A stretch of DNA of 64,000 bases from Pseudoflavonifractor phocaeensis. GTDB lineage: Bacteria > Bacillota > Clostridia > Oscillospirales > Oscillospiraceae. Shown in pieces: positions 1 to 7,910 of the stretch (its first letter is position 1; the number at the start of each line of letters is the position of its first letter). The notes under the pieces were generated by a model that made no database searches, was not told the origin of the DNA, and saw only the letters and a list, made by a program, of their open reading frames with translations. The position numbers and the translations under genes were made by a program. Location: contig NZ_JACLZC010000010.1 in NCBI RefSeq assembly GCF_016901735.1, positions 1 through 64,000 of the forward strand, written 5' to 3'.

Positions 1-132
1 GAAGAGACGCCGGAAGAAGCGCCGGAAGAGACGCCGGAAGAAGCGCTGAAAGAGACGCCGGAAGAAGCGCCGGAAGAAGCGCCGGAAGAAGCGCCGGAAG
101 AAGCGCCGGAAGAAGCGCCGGAGGAGACATCG
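1..132 (+). repeat. In-frame 12-bp tandem repeat (EEAP/EETP coding)
   Basis: About eleven head-to-tail copies of a 12-bp unit close to GAAGAAGCGCCG start at the window edge, so the tract probably extends upstream. Read in the frame of the NTPase gene, each unit encodes Glu-Glu-Ala-Pro or Glu-Glu-Thr-Pro. It gives an acidic, Pro-rich linker. Length variation by slippage would keep the frame. Confidence 0.85.
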
Positions 133-3100
133 GAAGATGCGTGGCCGGGACAGGGAGATCAGGGCGGCCCGTATACCATTGCGCTGGAGAGCTACCGTCG
201 CTTTGAAAGTCCCAGCGGCAAGAAGCTGCAAGAGATGTTACGCCGCCCGGCGTTTATCGCCTTGCTCAATGTGCTGAAGGATCGGGTGATCTTTGGCCGG
301 GAGGAACTGACCCAAATGAGTCCCGAGCTGCCGGAGAGCTATCTGCATACCGCGGTCAAGGACGGCTATGTCACCCAGATTACCGTGACCGGCCGGGATG
401 GAGAAAGCCGCTGTTACTATCAGCCGGCCCGCAAGCTGCTGGAGGGACTGGGGAAACAGAGTGTGCACCGCTATATTGAACGCAATTTTTCCAACGGGTC
501 CGCAACCATTTCCCGGGGCATTGCCGAACCCAGGCTGTGCGGCGAGGTACTCAACCAGATCGGGGCTATTGAGACGGTACTGAGCTGGCTCCACGAAGAG
601 AAGCGTCTGGAGGACTGGGGGGTCGACCGGCGGGCGGTTGTGCTGGGCGACGTGTGCTACCAGATTGAACTGCGGTTTGGACGGAAGGGCAGCCGTCAGA
701 GCCGGTACACCTGGGTAATGATGGCCCTGGTGGACCCGGGACGGGAACTGCGTGAAGAACTGCTGGGGCAGATTTGTACTCAGATAGCGGAACAGGAGGC
801 GGTCTGGCTGACGGTGCCCACTGGGAGCGAGATCGCCGGCTGGTCGGCGCTGCTGGCCGGCCGTGGTTTGCCCGCTCCTCGGTGGGTGGCGCTGGACACC
901 CCCGGCGGTTTCTACCGGGCCGACGGCAGTTTCTGCACCTTTGAGGATTACTTTTGCGATGAGACGCCGCCCGAGCCCGAGACGGGGCCCGACCCTGATG
1001 GGCCGCAGGACCTGCCGGAGCCGTCTTGCGGCCCGGAGGAAGCCCCGGAAGTAACCGAGGAACCGGAGGAAGCCCCGGAAGTGACCGAGGAACCGGAGGA
1101 TGAATCGGCTCTGGACGGGGAGGCGCTGGAAGGAGAAATTCTGGAGGAAGCGGAGGAGGTGCCGGAGGAGGCACTGCGTTTTTCCGAAACGAGAGAGGGA
1201 CTGTTTACTCTGTCGGTGAATCCGGAGGAGCTGATACAGCAAAGCGACGCCTGGTTCGCCGAGGGCCAGTTCCCCCTGGCGCTGTGTGAGCTGCGGGCGG
1301 CTGCGATGCGCTTCCCGGCGCTGGAGGAACGCTGCCGCCGCTATGCCTACGCCCTGGATGACCCGGCGGAGTTCTGCGAGTATCTGCCGGACCGGGTGGT
1401 GTGGGTATACGCCGGCGCGGCCCATACGCCGGTACTGGACTGTCTGCGCCTGAGCGCCCATCTGCGCATGGCCTGCTCCAGCGAGGTGGCCCAGGCTTGG
1501 TATCAGGCCGCCGACCTGCTCCATGGCCTGGAAGGGGAGCCCTTTTTGGCGGACTATCCCGCGCTGCGCCGTGGCGTCGGTATTCTGGCCGAAGAGCTGC
1601 GCCGCCGCCGGCGGGGCTTTGACCCCCAGCTGGTACGCCAGTCCTGCATGTGGGGCGACACCAGCCGCCGGCTACATATTCTGTCCGAGCAGGCGCGGGA
1701 TAAGTGCAACGCCAAGCTGGCGGAGACCGGTTTTTATGCCAACCGCATCAAAAGTCTTATGGATGCCCTCTTTGGAGTGCGCAGTGAGCTGATGGACTGT
1801 CTGCGGGTGGTGGCCGACAACGACGAGAACGGCCGCAAAAAGGTAAAGGAGTACTGTGCGCCTCTGGTGAATGCCCAGGGCAGGCCCAACCCCAATGCGG
1901 TGAAGAAGTACATCGACCGGGCCTGGGAGAACCAGCCCACCATCCGGCGGCAGAACGAGCGGCTGACCAGCTCCGCCCGGAGCAACGCCATCAACCGTTT
2001 CCACACCTGCCTGGATATCTGCGTGCAATGGCTGGAGTGTTCGGATAATGCCATTGCCGGCCAGGAGGAGGCGGAGCGGATCCTTCGGCAGCGCAGTACG
2101 CTGGCGGCCTGCTTCCGGGACAGCGTGGGTGCGCTGGACGCCTTGGCCAAAAAGGACGGGACAGTGCTGCGGGGCGCGGTATCGGTGCTTCAGGCTACCC
2201 TGCGGGAGCTGGCCGACAGCCTGGAGGGACGGCTGGCGCAGCGGCACGACTATTACGTGGACTTCTTACGCACGGGCGAGATCGAGCTGGATGAAAAATA
2301 CCTGCCCGTTTTGGAGCAGGCGGAGTATGTGATTCCGAACAACGAACCCTGGACCCGTCTGCGCCGCCACCAGGAAAAAATGGCGCGGGGTGAGGGTACC
2401 GACTGGGAGAGCGTTATAGATCGGATCTGGAACGGCAGCCGCCGCACCCCCGAGCGCTACAATTTTGGCACGGCGGCGCTGATCCAGGAGTATCACGCCC
2501 GGCGGAATAAGACCCTGGAGGCACTGGAACGGGCGGACATTGAGGGGGACATTTCCCGGATCATGCCCCGGCTGAAGGAGGATGAGAGCCTCTTCCGGGC
2601 CCAGCTGGAGCTGGCGGCCACCTATGGGCAGATTGAGGACAACGCCTACAAGGAGCGGATCTCCAACACGGTGGTGGAGGTACTGCGCCTCCATTACGCC
2701 AAGACCAACAACTGGGGTTTTTATTACCGTACCATGGACGCCTGTCTGGCTGCGGTGGCGGAGCGGGCCAAGGCGCTGGAACCCCGCTACCGGTACGAGT
2801 TCGACCAGCTCAAGCAGCAGAAGGAGTACTGCCCCATGTTTGACAAGATCGAGGAGCTGATGGGGCAGAAGATGTTCAGCGTGGCCCACGACTATATGCA
2901 GCTGGTGCTGCGGGAGGGGGTCACCCGTCCGCCGGAGAGCGTGATGCTGCAAAACGGGGAGGAGAAGGATTATTTCCGCCAGTTTTTGCAGGAATATCCC
3001 CGGCTCATCCGGCGCTGTACCGGCGACCGCGGCCAGGGCCGGACGCTGGAATACATTTATGGCGAGTATGCCGGCGATGACCGGCAGGACACCAACCACC

Positions 3101-4758
3101 TCAAGCGCAGCGCCCGGGAGATGATCAAGAGCTGGCCCAAGAACAACAACCTGACCCCTGACGGGGCCATGAAGCTCCTGCGCAGCCTGTCCTTCCAGGT
3201 GGTAGAGGTGACGCAGGGGGAGAAATACGGCAGCCTGGTGGCCAAGTGTACGGCGGGGGACACCAATGTCTTTAACTATCCCCATCCCATCGCGGCCTTT
3301 GGCACCCGGCTGGCCAGGACGGGGCTGGAGGTGGCGGTGCTTTCGGGCAACAAGACGGCTTCCGATCTGACCGCCTTTATCAACCGGCTGGGCTACACCG
3401 AGCGGCCTACGCTCATCCTGCTGGACTGGGCCCTGCCGCTGGCCGAGCGCAACGCCATGGCCCGCGCGCTCAAGCGGGAGAGCGCCAATCTGGCCACGTG
3501 TATTGTGGTGGACCGGGTGCTCATGCTCTATTTGACCCGTTTTGGGGAGAGCGAGCGGGGCAAGGTACTCCTTCAGTGTACGCTGCCCTATCACGTCTAC
3601 AACCCCTATACCAAGGGAGACGCGGCCAGCCCGCCGGAGATGTTTATGGGACGCCGGGCCCAGCTGGAGGAGATTCTCACCAACGGCAAGGCCAATATCA
3701 TCTATGGCGGCCGTCAGCTGGGCAAGACGGCGCTGCTGCGCCGGGCGGCCTACCTGGTGGACAGACGGGAAAAGGGGAACTGGGCGATCTATACCGACGC
3801 CCTCTACCGCTGCGACCGGGACGAGTCTCTCAAAAAGCTCTACGATGAGCTGACCGCCGCCGACTTCCTGCCGGCAGAGCCCCGGCCGGACTCCTGGGAG
3901 GAGCTGTGTGCCCGCATCCGCCGCCGGATGGACCGGAGCGACAAGCCGGTTCACCGGTTCCTGCTGCTGATGGACGAGGCCGACGCCTTCCTGGAGAGCA
4001 GCGCGGGGGTGAACTACCAGCCGGTGGCCTGCCTCTATCAGCTGCAAAGCGCCACCGACGGCCACTTCAAGTTTGTTCTGGCCGGTCTGCACAACGTGGT
4101 GCGCTTTTCCCAGGCCACCCGGGACAACAACGTCATGCCTAAGCTGGGCACCCTCACCGTCAAGCCGCTGACCTACCAGGAGGCCAGCCGCCTGCTGGAG
4201 GAGCCGCTCTACTACCTGGGCTTCCGCATCACGCCGGAGCAGAACGTACTGCTCTCCCAGATCCTGCTGAGCACAAACTACTATCCCGGCCTGATCCATT
4301 TCTATTGCGCCCAGCTGGTGGAGTCGCTGCGCACCGTGGACACCGACCCGCCTTACTGTCTGGACGAGAACCAAATCCGCGTTCTGCTCCAGAAGCCCGA
4401 CTTTTTGCAGCAGATCAAGGAGAAATTTTTCATTACGCTGGACGTGGAAGAGGATCGGCTCTATTACCGCATCATCGCCTACGCCCTGGCCTACTGCTAC
4501 TATGACCGGCCCAACCAGGCGGTGGAGGGGTATACGTTCCGGGACATTTTGGAGATGTGCGCCCTCTTTGGGGTGAAGGCCATTACCGACCTGCCCCAGG
4601 AGAGCGTAAAGGTGCTCCTTTCTGAAATGGAGGAGCTGAACGTGCTGGTCCAGCTGAACGGGCGCTATACCTTCAACGGGGCCAACTTCCGTCACATGAT
4701 GGGAGATGAGGAGACCGTGTTTGACGAGCTGGGGAAGTTCGGAGAGAGCGAGGGCTGA
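1..4758 (+). CDS. Large multidomain P-loop NTPase, 5' end outside window
   Basis: The frame is open from base 1, so the visible 1585 codons are the C-terminal part of a larger protein; the first ATG in the window (235) is probably internal. In order: an acidic EEAP linker, a winged-helix-like segment (about 220-380), a basic/mixed region, and a second Pro/Glu linker (about 960-1180) holding two near-identical 30-bp units. Then comes a long alpha-helical region (1200-3170), a receiver-like alpha/beta segment with hydrophobic strands and an LLDW acidic turn (about 3180-3560), and an AAA/STAND-like ATPase. Its Walker A is GGRQLGKT at 3706-3729 and Walker B is LLLMDEAD at 3961-3984. The C-terminal part (4370-4750) looks like a winged helix. 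The partner gene starts three bases after the stop. Function is not recognised; the architecture resembles NTPase sensors of conflict systems (inference). Confidence 0.8.
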   Translation, partial: EETPEEAPEETPEEALKETPEEAPEEAPEEAPEEAPEEAPEETSEDAWPGQGDQGGPYTIALESYRRFESPSGKKLQEMLRRPAFIALLNVLKDRVIFGREELTQMSPELPESYLHTAVKDGYVTQITVTGRDGESRCYYQPARKLLEGLGKQSVHRYIERNFSNGSATISRGIAEPRLCGEVLNQIGAIETVLSWLHEEKRLEDWGVDRRAVVLGDVCYQIELRFGRKGSRQSRYTWVMMALVDPGRELREELLGQICTQIAEQEAVWLTVPTGSEIAGWSALLAGRGLPAPRWVALDTPGGFYRADGSFCTFEDYFCDETPPEPETGPDPDGPQDLPEPSCGPEEAPEVTEEPEEAPEVTEEPEDESALDGEALEGEILEEAEEVPEEALRFSETREGLFTLSVNPEELIQQSDAWFAEGQFPLALCELRAAAMRFPALEERCRRYAYALDDPAEFCEYLPDRVVWVYAGAAHTPVLDCLRLSAHLRMACSSEVAQAWYQAADLLHGLEGEPFLADYPALRRGVGILAEELRRRRRGFDPQLVRQSCMWGDTSRRLHILSEQARDKCNAKLAETGFYANRIKSLMDALFGVRSELMDCLRVVADNDENGRKKVKEYCAPLVNAQGRPNPNAVKKYIDRAWENQPTIRRQNERLTSSARSNAINRFHTCLDICVQWLECSDNAIAGQEEAERILRQRSTLAACFRDSVGALDALAKKDGTVLRGAVSVLQATLRELADSLEGRLAQRHDYYVDFLRTGEIELDEKYLPVLEQAEYVIPNNEPWTRLRRHQEKMARGEGTDWESVIDRIWNGSRRTPERYNFGTAALIQEYHARRNKTLEALERADIEGDISRIMPRLKEDESLFRAQLELAATYGQIEDNAYKERISNTVVEVLRLHYAKTNNWGFYYRTMDACLAAVAERAKALEPRYRYEFDQLKQQKEYCPMFDKIEELMGQKMFSVAHDYMQLVLREGVTRPPESVMLQNGEEKDYFRQFLQEYPRLIRRCTGDRGQGRTLEYIYGEYAGDDRQDTNHLKRSAREMIKSWPKNNNLTPDGAMKLLRSLSFQVVEVTQGEKYGSLVAKCTAGDTNVFNYPHPIAAFGTRLARTGLEVAVLSGNKTASDLTAFINRLGYTERPTLILLDWALPLAERNAMARALKRESANLATCIVVDRVLMLYLTRFGESERGKVLLQCTLPYHVYNPYTKGDAASPPEMFMGRRAQLEEILTNGKANIIYGGRQLGKTALLRRAAYLVDRREKGNWAIYTDALYRCDRDESLKKLYDELTAADFLPAEPRPDSWEELCARIRRRMDRSDKPVHRFLLLMDEADAFLESSAGVNYQPVACLYQLQSATDGHFKFVLAGLHNVVRFSQATRDNNVMPKLGTLTVKPLTYQEASRLLEEPLYYLGFRITPEQNVLLSQILLSTNYYPGLIHFYCAQLVESLRTVDTDPPYCLDENQIRVLLQKPDFLQQIKEKFFITLDVEEDRLYYRIIAYALAYCYYDRPNQAVEGYTFRDILEMCALFGVKAITDLPQESVKVLLSEMEELNVLVQLNGRYTFNGANFRHMMGDEETVFDELGKFGESEG
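1034..1105 (+). repeat. Two tandem 30-bp units in a Glu/Pro linker
   Basis: Two adjacent 30-bp copies beginning CCGGAGGAAGCC and a partial third encode Pro-Glu-Glu-Ala-Pro-Glu-Val-Thr-Glu-Glu twice. The copies differ by about one base (GTAACC versus GTGACC). This is the second acidic linker of the same NTPase gene. Confidence 0.7.
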
Positions 4759-4761
4759 GTC

Positions 4762-5805
4762 ATGTGGACATGGGAGACCTATGAGCGCACCTGGTGGAAC
4801 GAAATCTATGGGCCCCAGAAATTATGCCGAGACTTGGTGGAGGCCGGGCGGATCGGCGGCTGTATCTTTTTTCACCACAGCAGTCCGCTGCCCTGGGCCG
4901 AGGCCTTGCGGGACCAGGTACAGGAGGAAATGCAGAGTTATGCCAGCGATCTGCGGATTGTGCCGCCGGTAGACCTGAGGGAAACCGGGTGGACGGAGCA
5001 GGCGGTTCTGGAGGCGGTCGCGCCGGAATCGGCACAAGAGTTTCTGTCTGCCATGACGCTATCCCGTTTTTTGGACCGGAGCGGGGCTTTGGACGGGAAG
5101 CTGGTGTGGCTGTACGGACTGCCGGAGGCGGCCGAGCCGGTGTGGACGGAGCGTCTGGCGGAGTTTGCCGCGCTGCCCGGTGCGAGCCGGTGCATTTTGC
5201 TGTTGGAGGTATCTGGAAAGCGGTACCGGCGCAAAAAGGTGCGCGACCTGTCGGCCGACGACTATGTGCGGGGCTTTGACGTGACCCAGCTTTGCACCAT
5301 GGCGGTAGGTGTGGGCCGGGAGTCCAGCCGGCACAAGGAGTATTTGACTTATCTCTGTCAGGAGGGCGCCGCCGGCGATCCGGAGTGCCTGCCCGCCCTG
5401 CTGGGGCAGCGGGAGCGGCTGCTGGAGGACCCGGCGGCGGTGATGATGGAGGCTCTGGGACTGGGAGAGCAGGAGGCGGTGCGCCGGGTGCGCCGGGCAC
5501 AGCTCAAGCTGCTTTTACCTCTGTTGGAGGATCTGCGCATTGCCCTGCTGGAGGAACACGCCGCCGACTGCCGCAAGCTGCTGCCCTTCCGAGACGAATT
5601 TGGAAACGAGTATCACTCGGAGTATGAAATGGAGCTGCGCCATCTGGTCTACTATTACAACCAGGGAGCCATCCGACTGACCCGGGAAGAGTGGGCCCGG
5701 GTGTGGACGCCTTACGACGCCCGCAACCGTCTGATGCACCATATGAAGGCGCTGGATCTATCGGTGATCGGTCCGGTGCTGGAGCTTGCCGAAGCCATAC
5801 AGTGA
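4762..5805 (+). CDS. NTPase partner protein with HEPN-like C-terminus
   Basis: 347 aa, starting ATG three bases after the NTPase stop, so certainly co-transcribed. The N-terminal 130 residues look like an alpha/beta NTPase fold (CIFFHHSSPLPW then a Leu/Val-rich strand KLVWLYGLPE) with no visible Walker A lysine motif. This could be a degenerate P-loop domain. The middle (about 150-290) is helical and basic. The C-terminus has RNRLMH, with R321, N322 and H326 (bases 5722-5739), matching the R-N-x3-H pattern of HEPN RNases and Swt1-like domains. The HEPN assignment rests on the short motif and helical context only. No function is proven; a toxin/effector arm of the NTPase is one reading. Confidence 0.75.
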   Translation: MWTWETYERTWWNEIYGPQKLCRDLVEAGRIGGCIFFHHSSPLPWAEALRDQVQEEMQSYASDLRIVPPVDLRETGWTEQAVLEAVAPESAQEFLSAMTLSRFLDRSGALDGKLVWLYGLPEAAEPVWTERLAEFAALPGASRCILLLEVSGKRYRRKKVRDLSADDYVRGFDVTQLCTMAVGVGRESSRHKEYLTYLCQEGAAGDPECLPALLGQRERLLEDPAAVMMEALGLGEQEAVRRVRRAQLKLLLPLLEDLRIALLEEHAADCRKLLPFRDEFGNEYHSEYEMELRHLVYYYNQGAIRLTREEWARVWTPYDARNRLMHHMKALDLSVIGPVLELAEAIQ

Positions 5806-5942
5806 TGCAAAGGCCTGGATGCACAAAAGCCGGTCCTCATCGGAATATTTTCCATAAAAAGCCATTAAATTCCGTTTTTTAACGTATGATCTTAAAAATA
5901 CACGGAAAAGCTAAAAAATTTTTATGAAAACTAAAATACAGT

Positions 5943-5971
5943 TTGACAACCGATGAGAGAACCGGTATAAT
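5943..5971 (+). promoter_or_regulatory. Consensus sigma-A promoter of the hydrogenase operon
   Basis: TTGACA at 5943-5948 and TATAAT at 5966-5971 are separated by exactly 17 bp, a perfect match to the housekeeping consensus. The 137 bp between the previous stop and this promoter are AT-rich and hold no gene I can support. Transcription would begin near 5978. Confidence 0.85.
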
Positions 5972-5993
5972 GCACCATAAGGAGAGAAAAATT

Positions 5994-6056
5994 ATGCTCA
6001 GCGGTTCAATGGAACGACCCCTGCCGCCGGAACACGGCCGGGGCCGTTTCTTGTAA
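5994..6056 (+). CDS. Possible 20-aa leader peptide before hydrogenase genes
   Basis: ATG at 5994 is preceded by AAGGAG (5979-5984) with 9-nt spacing, and the frame runs 20 codons to TAA, ending 18 bases before the next gene. The peptide begins MLSGSMERP and ends GRGRFL. A GC hairpin (ACGGCC/GGCCGT) lies inside its 3' half. It could be a leader peptide coupling translation to the hydrogenase genes, or fortuitous. No homology is claimed. Confidence 0.4.
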   Translation: MLSGSMERPLPPEHGRGRFL

Positions 6057-6074
6057 ATACGAGGAGGAACGGAT

Positions 6075-7910
6075 ATGAATCGACTGGTAATCGAGACGCC
6101 GGACCGGGCCCAAGAGGTATTGGAGGGGCTGTACCGGGACGTACAGCGCCGGGTCGGGTCCAGCGCGCCCGGTCTGTGCCCGGTGGATATGGCCCTGAGC
6201 TTTCTGCGGCTGTGCCACGCCCAGACCTGCGGCAAGTGCGTGCCCTGCCGGATCGGTCTGGGGCAGCTGGCCAAGATGCTGGAGGCGGTGCTGGACGGGG
6301 AAGCCACCCTGGAGACCATCGACCTCATCGAGCAGACGGCCAGCGTGATTGTGGACACGGCGGACTGCGCCATCGGCTACGAGGCGGCCAATATGGTTCT
6401 GCGTGGGGTCCGCGGCTTCCGGGAGGACTATGAGGAGCACATTCTCCATCACCGGTGCATCTGCGGTCTCTATCTGGCGGTGCCCTGCATGTCGGTATGT
6501 CCCGCTCATGTGGACGTGCCGGGCTACATCGCGCTGGTGAAGGCGGGGCGGTGCGAGGACGCGGTGCGTCTCATCCGCAAGGACAATCCCTTCCCGTCGG
6601 TGTGCGGCTATGTCTGCGAGCACCCCTGCGAGGACCGGTGCCGCCGCCACATGGTGGACGACGCCATCAACATCTGCGGCATCAAGCGCTACGCGGTGGA
6701 TCACGCCGGTCCCATCGCGACGCCGCCCTGCGCCCCCTCCACCGGGAAGCGGGTGGCGGTGGTGGGCGGCGGCCCCGGCGGTCTGACGGCGGCCTACTTC
6801 CTCACCCTGATGGGGCACAAGGCCGTGGTGTACGAGCAGCGCCACAAGCTGGGCGGTATGCTCCGCTACGGCATCCCCGACTACCGCCTGCCCCCCGAGG
6901 TACTGGACAAGGACATCCAGTACATTCTGGACACCGGCGTGGAGACGGTGCTGGACAGCACGGTGGGCGTGGACGTGACCATGGAGCAGCTCAAGGAGAG
7001 CTATGACGCGGTTTATATTTCCATCGGCGCCCACGACGACAAGAAGCTGGGCATCGAGGGGGAGGACAGCGTCAACGTGGTCAGCGCCGTGCAGATGCTC
7101 CGCGGCATCGGCGAGGGGGAGATCCCCGATCTGAAGGGGAAGCGGGTGTGCGTCATCGGCGGCGGCAACGTGGCCATGGACGCCACCCGGACCAGCCTGC
7201 GCCTGGGGGCCAGCCAGGTGACCTGCGTCTACCGCCGGCGGGTGGAGGATATGACCGCTCTGCCCGAGGAGATCGACGAGGCCCAGAGCGAGGGCGGACA
7301 CATTCTGTCCCTCCACGCCCCCGCCCGCATCGAGCGGGACGAAACGGGCAAGGTGACGGCCCTGTGGGCCCAGCCCCAGATCATCAGCGAAGTGGGGAGA
7401 GACGGCCGTCCCGCGCCCCGGCCCGCCGCCGGCGATCCGGTACGCATCCCCTGCGACTATATCGTGGTGGCCATCGGTCAGGCCATCGGCTCCCAGTATT
7501 TTGAGACCAAGGGCATCGAGACCAAGCGGGGCGCCATCCAGGCGGAAAAGTCCAGCTTTGTGCCGGGCAGCGGCAACGTGTTTGCCGGCGGCGACGCGGT
7601 CTCCGGACCGGCCACCGTCATCCGGGCCGTGGCGGCGGGCAAGGTGGCGGCGGACAACATCGACAGCTTCCTGGGCTATCAGCACACCATCACGGTGGAC
7701 GTGGAGGTGCCGCCGCCCCAGCTCACCAACAGTCCGGCCTGCGGCCGGGTAAACCTGGTCAGCCGCTCCATTGACCGGATCGACGGGGACTTCGGCCTGG
7801 TGACCAAGGGCATGAGCGAGGAAGAGGCTCAGCAGGAGTGCGCCCGCTGTTTGCGCTGCGACCACTTTGGCTACGGCATCTTCAAAGGGGGGAGGAATAT
7901 CAAATGGTAA
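6075..7910 (+). CDS. NuoF-tail/GltD-like NAD(P) oxidoreductase of hydrogenase
   Basis: 611 aa, electron-transfer partner of the downstream [FeFe] hydrogenase. Residues about 50-105 resemble the NuoF C-terminal 4Fe-4S module (CGKCVPCR from C52, then a later Cys). Residues 120-210 carry the Cys-rich GltD-type N-domain (CMSVCPAHVDVPGY, CGYVCEHPCEDRC). A GltD/NfnB-like flavoprotein follows: an FAD Rossmann motif VVGGGPGGL near 225, an NAD(P) motif VIGGGNVAMDATR near 358, and FAGGD near 505. The C-terminus has CARCLRC. The NuoF FMN/NADH domain is absent, so nucleotide oxidation presumably uses the GltD-like half. RBS GAGGAGG before ATG 6075. Overlaps the hydrogenase gene by 7 bp. Confidence 0.85.
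   Translation: MNRLVIETPDRAQEVLEGLYRDVQRRVGSSAPGLCPVDMALSFLRLCHAQTCGKCVPCRIGLGQLAKMLEAVLDGEATLETIDLIEQTASVIVDTADCAIGYEAANMVLRGVRGFREDYEEHILHHRCICGLYLAVPCMSVCPAHVDVPGYIALVKAGRCEDAVRLIRKDNPFPSVCGYVCEHPCEDRCRRHMVDDAINICGIKRYAVDHAGPIATPPCAPSTGKRVAVVGGGPGGLTAAYFLTLMGHKAVVYEQRHKLGGMLRYGIPDYRLPPEVLDKDIQYILDTGVETVLDSTVGVDVTMEQLKESYDAVYISIGAHDDKKLGIEGEDSVNVVSAVQMLRGIGEGEIPDLKGKRVCVIGGGNVAMDATRTSLRLGASQVTCVYRRRVEDMTALPEEIDEAQSEGGHILSLHAPARIERDETGKVTALWAQPQIISEVGRDGRPAPRPAAGDPVRIPCDYIVVAIGQAIGSQYFETKGIETKRGAIQAEKSSFVPGSGNVFAGGDAVSGPATVIRAVAAGKVAADNIDSFLGYQHTITVDVEVPPPQLTNSPACGRVNLVSRSIDRIDGDFGLVTKGMSEEEAQQECARCLRCDHFGYGIFKGGRNIKW

Noticed and set aside
1..132. Short tandem repeats at the left edge as a CRISPR array
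   Set aside because: Units are 12 bp without spacers and are in frame with a coding sequence.
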